NCBI GenBank assembly: GCA_965227445.1 | Contig: OZ245751.1 | Location: 2,294,001-2,358,000, forward strand | From: DT-110 sp030148525 | GTDB taxonomy: Bacteria; Bacteroidota; Bacteroidia; Chitinophagales; Saprospiraceae | Length of the DNA: 64,000 nt | Direction of reading: 5' to 3' | Shown here: one piece after another, positions 26,469 through 35,095 of the stretch | Layout of the letters: the number at the start of each line of letters is the position of its first letter | Numbering within the stretch: the first letter of the stretch is position 1 | The notes under the pieces: generated by a model | Seen by the model: only the letters and a program-made list of their open reading frames with translations | What the model was told of the DNA's origin: nothing | Databases searched by the model: none | Translations under genes and position numbers: made by a program

Positions 26469-28430
26469 TTAGTTGATATAGATCTTTTGATCAGGGAGTA
26501 CGATCTCGCTTTTCTCAAGCTTATTCAAATCGCGCAACCGCTGCTCGTCGATTCCGAGCTTTTGGGCGATAGAACGCACCGTATCGCCATTCTGCACGGT
26601 GTAGGTCTGGCGATTAGAGGCTTGCAGCGCATTATTCCGTTGGTACAATTGCTCAGACTGGTCGGTATAGCGTCCGGCCGTATTATTGGTCCCTGTTGCC
26701 GATCGCATTTGCGGTACGGCACCGTATGCACTTGGTCCTGGGTTGGTAGCGCCTTTAGCGGTAAACGAGGAATTGGCAGCAGACCTTTTGTCATTACCAA
26801 ATTCCTGCAGCGGGCGGTTTTCGTTGTAAGAACCCGGAACCGGACCGTAATAGTCCATAGCGGAATACTGACGACTGGTTTCGTTACTGGTTTCCTGCGC
26901 ATTCATTGGCATACCGTAAGAGCTGGGACCAGGTGCGCCTTTGGACCGCATAGCGCTCCTGGTCGATACATCCTGTTGATTACCCGGTTGGAACTCGCTG
27001 GGATAGTCAGCATAAGGTTCAAAGTTGGCATTTGGATCGTAATAGGGATCATTGGACTGGTTCGAATATCCCTGATTATTAATGTCGTATTGGTATCCGG
27101 TGGCGGGGTTGCTACCGCGACTACGCATTTGGTTTGGCTCCACGCAATCGAGCGTTTTCAGCACTTGTCCGGGACGAATGCTTTCCGTTTCCCCAAGGTT
27201 ATTGAATAAGCGGAAACGCTCCACAGTATACCCATACATGCGGGCGATGGATGCAATAGTTTCTTCGGCCTGTACGACGTGCTGGCCATTGGTATTGAGC
27301 CAGGCAGCCTCGTACGGATTGGTTGCGTATGGACCATCGCTTCCTCCCTGATTGGTTCCGGCAGCAATGCTGCTGGGGCCGGTACCTTTGATAACGAAGT
27401 TTTGGTCACCATAGGATGAGGGTTGATTATTTTCCTGGTACTCGGTCGTTTTATAGGTGTTGGCGGGAGCCGAAACGACCAGGCTTTCATTTACCTTTAG
27501 CAGGTTGTCGTTCTTATTATTCCAGCGTTTCAGGTCTTCCACTGACACCTGGTATTTCTGAGAAATCTGGTACAGGGTTTCACCTTTAGCTACCCGGTGG
27601 GTTTGGGCATCATTATTGGTTCGCAGTGAAGCCTGTTGAGCACCACGAGCGATAAAGTTATCATCGCCGTAGGAAGCCGGGCCACCTTCCTGACTGGCCA
27701 CCCCCTGATCACCGCAACGCCGGGCCAGGACTTGTTCGACCGGCAGTCCGTTCACGGATGAGAGTGCGTAAAAAGTACTGGCGCCACCACGATTCGTTTC
27801 GCTGAGAATCCCCACTTCAGGATTCACTCTGATTAACAATCCCGCTTGTGGGTTGTAGTCGTAGCGTTGCAGGAACTCAAAGGTCGTGCAGCTACCCTGT
27901 TCCTGTTGGTTTTGGAAATATACTTTACCACGTGGGTCGGTATTGCTGAGGTCGCCCTCGAACTGATTACTGTTGGTGTTGTAGGTGAGGCGATACAAGC
28001 TGGTCCGGACGACCAGTTGATTACCACTGGTGCTGAGGTAATCGGCCTGATTCACCCGGCGCACCTTGAAGCGGCCCTCCATGTCGGTGGGAATAGCAAT
28101 ATAAACGTTTGCCTGATTGTCGTTGATCTTCTTAGCCAGGTTGGCGTTTTTCAGCGACTGCCCGTTCTGGCAGCTGATAATCAGTGGATCGGCCAGGCTG
28201 ATCTCCCGGGCATTAGCACGGCTTCCCGTTTGCAGGATGAGTCGCTCCGATTCGCTTACGGATAATCCGTAAGCCAGAAATTCATTACCCGCGCTGGTCT
28301 CCTGGTAGCGATACTCCAACAAATCCATGCAGGAAGGATCGTACAGAAAATAGTAGTCGACCGCTTGAGCGGCGGAAAGACTGATAACCAGGCATAAGGA
28401 AACAAAAAAGAGTTTGATAGACTTGGTCAT
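26469..28430 (-). CDS. LysM-repeat envelope protein
   Basis: A 653-residue exported protein. Signal peptide 1-23 (SLSAAQAVD). Three LysM peptidoglycan-binding domains: ~277-319 (THRVAKGETLYQISQKY), ~384-425 (HVVQAEETIASIARMYG) and ~608-652 (YTVQNGDTVRSIAQKLG) at the very C-terminus. Between them are low-complexity Asn/Gln/Ser/Tyr-rich linkers carrying a recurring P-[AS]-[SA]-Y-G motif, often paired with F-x-x-[KR]-G (252-263, 337-349, 501-505, 556-570). Residues ~24-235 form an unrecognised N-domain with Cys pairs. It probably binds cell wall in the periplasm; a catalytic domain is not seen. Own terminator downstream. Confidence 0.85.
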   Translation of the reverse strand: MTKSIKLFFVSLCLVISLSAAQAVDYYFLYDPSCMDLLEYRYQETSAGNEFLAYGLSVSESERLILQTGSRANAREISLADPLIISCQNGQSLKNANLAKKINDNQANVYIAIPTDMEGRFKVRRVNQADYLSTSGNQLVVRTSLYRLTYNTNSNQFEGDLSNTDPRGKVYFQNQQEQGSCTTFEFLQRYDYNPQAGLLIRVNPEVGILSETNRGGASTFYALSSVNGLPVEQVLARRCGDQGVASQEGGPASYGDDNFIARGAQQASLRTNNDAQTHRVAKGETLYQISQKYQVSVEDLKRWNNKNDNLLKVNESLVVSAPANTYKTTEYQENNQPSSYGDQNFVIKGTGPSSIAAGTNQGGSDGPYATNPYEAAWLNTNGQHVVQAEETIASIARMYGYTVERFRLFNNLGETESIRPGQVLKTLDCVEPNQMRSRGSNPATGYQYDINNQGYSNQSNDPYYDPNANFEPYADYPSEFQPGNQQDVSTRSAMRSKGAPGPSSYGMPMNAQETSNETSRQYSAMDYYGPVPGSYNENRPLQEFGNDKRSAANSSFTAKGATNPGPSAYGAVPQMRSATGTNNTAGRYTDQSEQLYQRNNALQASNRQTYTVQNGDTVRSIAQKLGIDEQRLRDLNKLEKSEIVLPDQKIYIN

Positions 28431-28686
28431 GTTTTGGAATTGTTTTCAGAACAGAAGGCATATTAGGTTTCCATTCACTTGTAAGGTACGATAAATCAGG
28501 TGCTTCTACAATAGAATGGGCCACAGCCGGGCTGCTAGCACGTAAAAAATACGTTATTTAACAAAACCCTAAGGCTAATTTAAGTAACGTAATACCAAAA
28601 CAAGAGGTTGCAAATATCGTTCAGAATCGAACAAAACAGTGCGTTGACGGACCAAAAGCCCTCATGAAAATGTAGAAAAAGGGCAT

Positions 28687-29352
28687 CTACTCACTATTCA
28701 CTAAACCCGTTTTCACCGCGTAGAGAACCAGCTCCGAGGTGGAGCTTAATTCCAGCTTGCGCATTATGTTCTTGCGATGCGTGTAAATGGTGTGTACACT
28801 AAGGTTGAGCAGGCTGCTGATCTCTTTGGCAATGAATCCCTTAGCAATCAACTGCACGATCTGAGCCTCGCGATCGGTAAGAGGGTCGGAGGCAGGTCCG
28901 TCCGCCACTTCCGAATCTTTGGAAAAACTTTTCTCCAACAAAAAATCAATAACCTGGGTGCAATAGAATTTCTCCCCCTTAACGGAGGCATTAATAGCAT
29001 CCACAATCTCCTCTTCGTCGCAGTTCTTAGTCAGGAAACTCTGCACCCCGGCTTCCAGGGCCTGAAACATGCTTTCTTTGTGGTCATCGCCACTGATAAC
29101 CATCAATCGGCTGTTGGGGGCCGTTTTGCGCAAGCGCTCAATGGTCGAGAGACTAAAGTCATCGGGCTGATTGTAATCGAAAATGATCAGATCGGGCTCT
29201 TGTGTACGGGCTATTTCCAGGAGTTGATCTTCGTGGTCTGCTTCCCCAATAAGCTCGAACTGATCGTAGCGGGCCAGGAGCTCCCGGATCGCAAAACGGA
29301 TCAGGTATTGGGCATCAGCCAGTACGATTCGAGCCTTCGGTTGCATAATCAT
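28687..29352 (-). CDS. LuxR/NarL-family response regulator
   Basis: A 221-residue two-component regulator, start at ATG 29352 (ATG 29346 also possible). Receiver domain ~5-125 with phosphoacceptor Asp59 in DLIIFDYNQ, Thr/Ser at VISGD and Lys at FLTKN; the usual acidic pair at the N-end is reduced to LAD. C-terminal LuxR-type HTH (~155-215: LTDREAQIVQLIAKGFIAKEIS). No sensor kinase gene is adjacent, so its partner is elsewhere. Targets are unknown. Confidence 0.92.
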   Translation of the reverse strand: MIMQPKARIVLADAQYLIRFAIRELLARYDQFELIGEADHEDQLLEIARTQEPDLIIFDYNQPDDFSLSTIERLRKTAPNSRLMVISGDDHKESMFQALEAGVQSFLTKNCDEEEIVDAINASVKGEKFYCTQVIDFLLEKSFSKDSEVADGPASDPLTDREAQIVQLIAKGFIAKEISSLLNLSVHTIYTHRKNIMRKLELSSTSELVLYAVKTGLVNSE

Positions 29353-29366
29353 TTTCAATTGTGAAG

Positions 29367-29398
29367 CGAAAATACGCGGGCAACCTATATTCCCCAAA
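29367..29398 (-). promoter_or_regulatory. Promoter of the response regulator gene
   Basis: Minus strand: TTTG (29398-29395), 20-bp spacer, TATTTTCG (29374-29367), a good -33/-7 pair with one mismatch in TAnnTTTG. It is 15 bp before ATG 29352. Confidence 0.5.
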
Positions 29399-29414
29399 TT
29401 TATTTAGACTTAAT

Positions 29415-29614
29415 TTAGATTAGAGCCTTCTTGTGCTGAAAACGGACAAAAACCTCCAATCCCTGGGCCCGGCTCCGGGGATGAGTATGCGGGCTTCGCG
29501 CTTAGGCCATCGGTCCATATATTCCTTAATGGCAGGACTGACGTTGCCCAGGTCCCAGGGCGTATTCTTTTCTTGGTATCGTTGACTCCAATAGTCAGCA
29601 GTGAGTTCAGACAT
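29415..29614 (-). pseudogene. Internally deleted TPMT-like methyltransferase remnant
   Basis: The N-terminal ~45 residues are a clear thiopurine-methyltransferase-like SAM enzyme start (YWSQRYQEKNTPWDLGNVSP, then ARILIPGAG, the first half of the SAM-binding motif). The family normally continues GNAYEAxYL and runs to ~195-200 residues. Here the annotated frame changes at once to unrelated residues, while the neighbouring frame reads QGLEVFVRFQHKKALI and stops, which looks like a family C-terminus. So about 120-130 codons were deleted out of frame. The remnant sits directly after the DUF4230 gene (start ATG 29614; stop in the shifted frame at 29415). Confidence 0.7.
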
Positions 29615-29625
29615 GGATAATATTA

Positions 29626-30861
29626 TCAATTTAGGGTATCGCGTTCAGACAGTTCGGGTAGATCGGTAAACTCGTCTTGCACCTCCCAATCGGCTTGTAT
29701 GTTTGGTGTTGGACGATACCGGATCCGCAGATCGTAATTGCCACCTAAGCCGGCCATAACGGGGCCGACGATCATTTCCATCACGGATTCGGCCCTTTCT
29801 TTTGCCTTCTCCATAACTCCTTCCCGCTGCGCTTCCTTAACAAATTCTTCCCGCAGCAATTCGAAAGATTCGTTCAATACATTACCCTCGACCTCACGTA
29901 GCCAACCTATACTCATTTTATCCATCCGGGGGTAAACGGCGTGCGACAAAATGGTGGGTTCCGGCAAGGTCACCGTCACCGTCTTTGAACTTTCGCTCAG
30001 GTCAATACTGAGGTATTCATCGAGTTTGAAGCCCAATTTCATGACACTTACGGCCGATATTTCCAGATCAGTTGCCGATACCGACAAGCCCCAAATTTTT
30101 GTTTGTAACCGCTTACTAAGTCCCTTTTTACTCTGAAACTCATAGGTAGCCAACTCAGCTACCGCGCGTTCCACCCTCTCCTCAAGCATGCCTTTTGCAC
30201 GCGAGAAATCCTCGATCTCTGCCGATTGCTTCATGCGATTAATCATGGGCTGAAGGGCCTCGGCCATAGCAACTCCACAGGGCGTATCTACCTTGCGGCC
30301 GCGGGCGTAGAACGATCCATCCTCGGTAGGTACCACCTTGGTGAGAATCTGATTAATGAGGAAGCATGTGTATTTACCCGCCACCATTTCCAGGGCTTTG
30401 GCAGCGGAGCCGGATTCATTTTGGTACCACGATCGCGCAAAGGTGGAGGTCGTATCCCGAATTTCCATAAAGTCTTCGTAGTACAGCTTGCGCAAATAGG
30501 GATGCTGCTTGTCGTACTCCTCTTTGACCAGGGCGCTTTGTTCGCCGGTAAGTCCCATACGTCGGCCTACGTGCTGTAAAATGGAGAGGTTGAGATCATA
30601 CACCAGCTGATCAAATTCCCGTCGGTAACGCTTGGGATTGGTCAATATTTGCACCGCATCCTCCTCGTTGATATTCACCTGGTAATCCGATGGCAGATAG
30701 GTGAGCTGAATTTCTTTGGGAACCCGGGTAAAGTTTTTGCTTCCGCTAAAAACCTGCGGAAAAAACCACCAGATCCCAATCCCTGCCAGACATAAGACCA
30801 GCACAATGATTAATACCTGACCGGTTTGTACGCCCACGCCGGGCGGTTTATTGGTACTCAT
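29626..30861 (-). CDS. DUF4230 membrane-anchored protein
   Basis: A 411-residue protein with one N-terminal helix (VLIIVLVLCLAGIGIWWFF, ~16-34) and a long soluble, probably periplasmic, part. The segment VTVTLPEPTILSHAV and the preceding GFKLDEYLSIDL match the DUF4230 style. The N-terminal 200 residues are helical and not recognised. No reaction is known. It is between DinB upstream (35 bp) and the decayed methyltransferase downstream, suggesting one transcript. Confidence 0.7.
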   Translation of the reverse strand: MSTNKPPGVGVQTGQVLIIVLVLCLAGIGIWWFFPQVFSGSKNFTRVPKEIQLTYLPSDYQVNINEEDAVQILTNPKRYRREFDQLVYDLNLSILQHVGRRMGLTGEQSALVKEEYDKQHPYLRKLYYEDFMEIRDTTSTFARSWYQNESGSAAKALEMVAGKYTCFLINQILTKVVPTEDGSFYARGRKVDTPCGVAMAEALQPMINRMKQSAEIEDFSRAKGMLEERVERAVAELATYEFQSKKGLSKRLQTKIWGLSVSATDLEISAVSVMKLGFKLDEYLSIDLSESSKTVTVTLPEPTILSHAVYPRMDKMSIGWLREVEGNVLNESFELLREEFVKEAQREGVMEKAKERAESVMEMIVGPVMAGLGGNYDLRIRYRPTPNIQADWEVQDEFTDLPELSERDTLN

Positions 30862-30896
30862 AAATCTTGTTCAGATAGATTTTTCTATAATACTGT

Positions 30897-31415
30897 TTAT
30901 GTACCCGAATTGTTGGCCTTTTTTCGGCAATACCAGATATAATCGGTAGCGGGCACCTTGTCGCCCGGAAAAAAGGTGCGCAATCCCTGGACGACTTGTC
31001 CGCGGTGATAGGTACTGTGATTACACACGTGCTGCACGATCTCCCCGGCAGTTTGGGTAAAAGGGACACCCTTTGTATTGGTATAGACGACGGTGGTGTC
31101 CCAAAAGTCACTATCTGCGTGGGCAAAGTGATCGAGAAATGCCTGGCCGCTATCCAGAACGTGCTCCGGGGCACGAGCCCGCTCGGTTTCCGACATGGAA
31201 TGGCTGGGGAATGCCGAAAAAGACCGACCTTGTATGCGTTGAAACCACAGGTACTGCGCATCGTGGATATGCAACCACAGATCCCGAAGAGTCGGAAAAC
31301 TGCCGGGCAGTGGCTGCACCCATTGCTCCGGGCTGCATTTGGCGCAAGCCTTCAATAATTGTGTATTGGCCCATTGGTTGTATCGGAGGAAATCGAGGGT
31401 GCGGTCGGGTGCCAT
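30897..31415 (-). CDS. DinB-family protein
   Basis: A 172-residue four-helix-bundle protein with the DinB/YfiT metal site: His in WLHIHDAQ and the pair in HVCNHSTYHRGQV. Family members include thiol-dependent transferases (bacillithiol, mycothiol or similar) and proteins of unknown role; no damage-inducible function can be claimed. First gene of a small minus-strand unit with the DUF4230 gene. The insertion sequence begins 24 bp upstream of its start codon, so its original promoter may have been displaced. Confidence 0.85.
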   Translation of the reverse strand: MAPDRTLDFLRYNQWANTQLLKACAKCSPEQWVQPLPGSFPTLRDLWLHIHDAQYLWFQRIQGRSFSAFPSHSMSETERARAPEHVLDSGQAFLDHFAHADSDFWDTTVVYTNTKGVPFTQTAGEIVQHVCNHSTYHRGQVVQGLRTFFPGDKVPATDYIWYCRKKANNSGT

Positions 31416-31438
31416 GTGTTTTATGCTAAAAATAACTA

Positions 31439-32777
31439 CAATGGTTCGGTAGCAAATTAGGCCGCTATTTTACCCAAGCGCCTTATTCTCCGTTTTACTT
31501 TTCTAATTTTATCGGAATTAGGGTCAATTTCTAAGTTTGAAATAAATATTTCAAGCATATATTCGTTGAGCAATTCCGTTTTCACATCGGCCATAGAAAA
31601 TGAGGTTCGTTCATCTTTTGGCTTGTCCAGATGAAAGACAGCTTTTGCGATATTTACTGCCGTCAAAGAAGCATTATGATGAAAATGGAGCTTGCCTTGG
31701 GTCCTTGCCTGGCAGTGATTCAACCCAGTAAACTGCTTTGCATCTCTGAATATGAACTCAATTTGGAACCTGGCCTTATAGAAAAGATAAATCTGCAACC
31801 CACCCTGTTTTAGATCCGTGCTGAATAAGAACTGGACCCTTCCATTTGGTTCGCCATCGGTTAAAAACTCAATATAGCACAGCTTTATTTTGCGTTTTAG
31901 TTGGACATGATAGACCAGTCCTTCATACAGTACAACTTGATCATCTTGATGAACTTTTTTGATCCTCCTTTTATCAACTTTTCGGGTATCGATTTTTCCA
32001 TCGTAGAGTTTGGGTCGCCCCGGCTTACCAGTCGGCTTGGCGTGGTTAAGGTATCTCAGGTTTGCATCATTTCGAAGCTTGCTGATCAGGTGCAAAGGCG
32101 TTTTATTGAGGATAGCATCTACAAACTTCTGCTTAGCAAAAAATCCATCAACGCACAAATAGTCTGCCATTTGCCCTAGTTCATGGGCTCTGGAAGTAAC
32201 CATATCCGCATAGTGGTCGATACGGGTCCAGTCTTTAGCCTCCAAAGTCTTCTTATTGGGTGTCTGGACACTGAGTAGGTGGAAGCCCGTATTGTTTGCT
32301 ATGTCGATAAGAGCTAATCCAGTAATTTCGAGGCCTCGCAAACTCTTGCGGGCACAACCGCTGTAGAAGTAGTCGATGTTCGGGGTAGATTTTCCACTCT
32401 TGGGGATATAACTCGGATCGAGAGCCAGCACAGTATGGCCACTAAGATGATTTTGGGAAAGTGCAATGTTAAATGCCATGAAATCAAAGTCCTTCTCGTA
32501 ATTATCTCGGTAGGACCGTTCATTATAAACGCCATACCTGGATAGCCCTAAAAAATTATGACGGCCACGCATGATTAGAATGAGCAGGAAAATATGCTCC
32601 ATAAATCGACGGCGGCAAACGTTGAGACCTTCTAATTGATTCAGTATATTTGCAATGAGCTTCCGGCTCTTTTCCATGGGGGGTTGGCTTTTGAGTTGTG
32701 GAAAACACAAAATCAACTTTCTCATGGAATTTTTAAAATCACCTCGCCATCTTCCTCATTTTACTACCGAACCATTG
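31439..32777 (-). mobile_element. Complete IS4-type insertion sequence
   Basis: 1339 bp, bounded by perfect 14-bp inverted repeats CAATGGTTCGGTAG (31439-31452) and its complement (32764-32777); the match extends to 18 bp with one mismatch. The flanks carry a 5-bp direct repeat AACTA (31434-31438 and 32778-32782), consistent with target duplication. One transposase gene fills it. It has landed between the DinB gene and folP. A 5-bp duplication is short for classical IS4 members, so subgroup is uncertain. Confidence 0.88.
31457..32725 (-). CDS. IS4-family DDE transposase
   Basis: A 422-residue transposase, apparently intact. DDE catalytic residues: first Asp in VLALDPSYIPKSGK, second in LCVDGFFAK, and the Glu within the IS4 YREK signature (Y-x2-R-x3-E-x6-K) read in YKARFQIEFIFRDAK. 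It cuts and joins the element's ends. Start ATG 32725 is the first in frame; ATG at residue 17 is an alternative. The stop lies just inside the left inverted repeat. Confidence 0.92.
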   Translation of the reverse strand: MRKLILCFPQLKSQPPMEKSRKLIANILNQLEGLNVCRRRFMEHIFLLILIMRGRHNFLGLSRYGVYNERSYRDNYEKDFDFMAFNIALSQNHLSGHTVLALDPSYIPKSGKSTPNIDYFYSGCARKSLRGLEITGLALIDIANNTGFHLLSVQTPNKKTLEAKDWTRIDHYADMVTSRAHELGQMADYLCVDGFFAKQKFVDAILNKTPLHLISKLRNDANLRYLNHAKPTGKPGRPKLYDGKIDTRKVDKRRIKKVHQDDQVVLYEGLVYHVQLKRKIKLCYIEFLTDGEPNGRVQFLFSTDLKQGGLQIYLFYKARFQIEFIFRDAKQFTGLNHCQARTQGKLHFHHNASLTAVNIAKAVFHLDKPKDERTSFSMADVKTELLNEYMLEIFISNLEIDPNSDKIRKVKRRIRRLGKIAA

Positions 32778-32826
32778 AACTAATTAGGACCATTATACAG
32801 TTGGTCTGTTCACGAATAATGCCTAC

Positions 32827-33663
32827 ATGCTGCATCCCCAACAAACACTAAATCTGAGTGGACGATTACTCCCTCTGGACCGCCCCCTGGTCATGGGCAT
32901 ACTCAACATTACCCCCGACTCTTTCTTCGACGGCGGACGGTACGACCAAATCGAGGATGCTCTGAAACAAACTGATCGAATGATTAGTGAAGGAGCCGAC
33001 ATGATCGATATCGGGGGCATGTCTTCCCGTCCCGGTGCACAAGTTATTTCCTCCGATGAAGAATTAGCTCGCGTGCTGCCCATCATCAAGGCTATACGTG
33101 CCACCTACCCACAAATCGCCCTGTCGGTTGACACGGTGTACGCAGCCACGGCTAAAGCAAGCGTTGAAACGGGAGCTGACCTGATCAATGATATCTCGGC
33201 CGGCACCATTGACCAGGGGATGTTCCAAATGGTAGCTGACCTGGGCGTTCCCTACGTACTTATGCACATGCAGGGCCGACCGGAAACCATGCAACAGCGC
33301 CCGGATTATGAGGATGTAGTGCAAGAGGTACTCGATTTCTTCATTACCCAATCCACCCTTTTGCGCAAGCTGGGGGTAAAAGACCTCATTCTGGATCCCG
33401 GATTCGGTTTTGGCAAAAGCCTGGATCATAATTATGAGCTACTCAAAAAGATGCACGTTTTTCGTATGTTGGATTGTCCGATATTGGCTGGTATCAGTCG
33501 TAAATCAATGATCAACAAAGTGTTGGGAACCCGGCCGGAGAACGCCCTCAACGGAACCACTGCACTGCACATGGTCGCCTTGCAACAAGGAGCCAGCATA
33601 CTGCGCGTGCATGACGTTCGGGAGGCTGTTCAGGTAGTAAAACTCTGGTCGCAGCTGCAATAA
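32827..33663 (+). CDS. folP: Dihydropteroate synthase
   Basis: A 278-residue TIM-barrel enzyme that joins 4-aminobenzoate to dihydropterin pyrophosphate in folate synthesis; the target of sulfonamides. Motifs: MGILNITPDSF, IDIGGMSSRPGA, DLINDISAG, LMHMQGRPETM, LDPGFGFGK and the C-terminal RVHDV. No changes are obvious in these loops. First gene of a plus-strand operon; the membrane-protein gene follows after 6 bp. The insertion sequence ends 49 bp upstream of the start and may affect its expression. Confidence 0.95.
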   Translation: MLHPQQTLNLSGRLLPLDRPLVMGILNITPDSFFDGGRYDQIEDALKQTDRMISEGADMIDIGGMSSRPGAQVISSDEELARVLPIIKAIRATYPQIALSVDTVYAATAKASVETGADLINDISAGTIDQGMFQMVADLGVPYVLMHMQGRPETMQQRPDYEDVVQEVLDFFITQSTLLRKLGVKDLILDPGFGFGKSLDHNYELLKKMHVFRMLDCPILAGISRKSMINKVLGTRPENALNGTTALHMVALQQGASILRVHDVREAVQVVKLWSQLQ

Positions 33664-33669
33664 ACACCT

Positions 33670-35076
33670 ATGATTCAGCTCACCGAAAAGATTGTAGTGA
33701 AAATTGCTCTGGCCTATCTCAAGCGGCACTATAAATACATGCCACGGGAAGGGGAGACTCAGGTGCGCTCCGACGTACGTACGGAGGAAGGTATTCGGGC
33801 CGACGGTTATCTGGCTTTTCGGGTCGATGATGCCGGCAAGGTCTTTACGGCTACCATTGAGGCCACCGATTACATGAAACGCAAGGAGCTTCGCTATAGT
33901 CTTTACCGGCAGCTGATGTTTATGGACGGACTCACCCTGGCCATGGCACTCATGGCCCTCCTTAGTGGCTGGGCCCACATACGGGGCGCTCCGTCGGTCT
34001 ATCCCACCGGACCGGCTTGGGCCATATTGATCATTTTGGGAGGCATTGCCATTTTGACACTGCTGGTCATTCTGCTGGTGCGTGGTCGCTCCCGATATCA
34101 CTACATATACGCGGTCGAACAGTTTAAGCAGTACTATGCCGACGACCAGTGGGTTGCCTTTGCCTGGGATGTTTTTCACTCAACCGAAAGTAAATACTAC
34201 CGGGAATTGCGCAAACAGTGCATGCAATATGGTTTTGGCTTGCTGGAGGTCGACCGGGAGCAACACGTCAAAATTCACCTGGCACCAACCCGGATGGATG
34301 TGTTTGGCCGTCGCAGGGCAATCCGGCAGTTCCGGCAGGTACGCGATTTTACTCAGCGCATTGGCAAGCACCTTACACCCCGCCTGCCCGCACCGGTTAA
34401 GGTCAATCCCCGCTTGCGTATAGGTGATTGGAGTAACCTGTTCCGCTTTCGTCGGTCGTATCGCCATCAGGCTTTTATTAGTGGCATCTCGCTGGCCCTG
34501 ATCGTTATTTTCTTTTCGCTGGAGCTTCGGGAACGCCCCATTGTTTATGAGGATACCAGCCATGATCAGCGCCGACGTGAACGTCTCGCCCAGCGCCTGG
34601 AGGGTGGTGCGGATGCGGAGTCCCGTGTATTTCTGGTCGATACAGCCGCGGTTCCCCCGCCTATGCCAAATGTCCGGCCTTATTTGCTGGTCGATCAGGC
34701 AGTACCCGGGGCCATTCGCCAAGCCAACACTTCCCGGGAAGGGGATGTATTCCTGTACGGAGGCGATACCTTTCAGACCGTCCCCTGCGATCGGCTTACT
34801 GCCTCGGCCAATAATCGGTATCTGGTGTATCTGAATTCGTATTATGACCCGGCTTATGCTAAAAGCCAGGCTCTCTATTTACGTCGCCGGGGTATTGCCG
34901 TAAATGTGATCTGGGCGGACTGTTTTTTTCCGGGCCGGACCTTTTATATTTTGTATCTGGAAGATCTGTACGATACCTTTGAGGAAGGGCAGCGTGCCCG
35001 TCAAAGGCTGGATAGGGAATTATTAAACCAGACCCTCGATTTCGAAACGAACATCGGCCAGATCAATAACACGTAG
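33670..35076 (+). CDS. Three-helix membrane protein with SPOR-like C-domain
   Basis: A 468-residue protein that I do not recognise. N-terminal ~80 residues are cytoplasmic. Helices at ~86-106, ~118-139 and ~278-297. The C-terminal part (~382-447: NRYLVYLNSYYDPAYAKSQA, then RRRGI, FYILYLEDLYD and a closing helix) has the beta-alpha-beta-beta-alpha layout of SPOR domains, which bind denuded peptidoglycan in other proteins. If that is right, the C-domain would be periplasmic. Co-transcribed with folP (6 bp) and the hydrolase (19 bp), which says little about function. Confidence 0.6.
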   Translation: MIQLTEKIVVKIALAYLKRHYKYMPREGETQVRSDVRTEEGIRADGYLAFRVDDAGKVFTATIEATDYMKRKELRYSLYRQLMFMDGLTLAMALMALLSGWAHIRGAPSVYPTGPAWAILIILGGIAILTLLVILLVRGRSRYHYIYAVEQFKQYYADDQWVAFAWDVFHSTESKYYRELRKQCMQYGFGLLEVDREQHVKIHLAPTRMDVFGRRRAIRQFRQVRDFTQRIGKHLTPRLPAPVKVNPRLRIGDWSNLFRFRRSYRHQAFISGISLALIVIFFSLELRERPIVYEDTSHDQRRRERLAQRLEGGADAESRVFLVDTAAVPPPMPNVRPYLLVDQAVPGAIRQANTSREGDVFLYGGDTFQTVPCDRLTASANNRYLVYLNSYYDPAYAKSQALYLRRRGIAVNVIWADCFFPGRTFYILYLEDLYDTFEEGQRARQRLDRELLNQTLDFETNIGQINNT

Positions 35077-35095
35077 AAGCTAATTGTCAAACAGC

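Noticed and set aside
26525..26902. Antisense or alternate-frame ORFs in the LysM gene
   Set aside because: They are shadows caused by biased codons in the low-complexity linkers.
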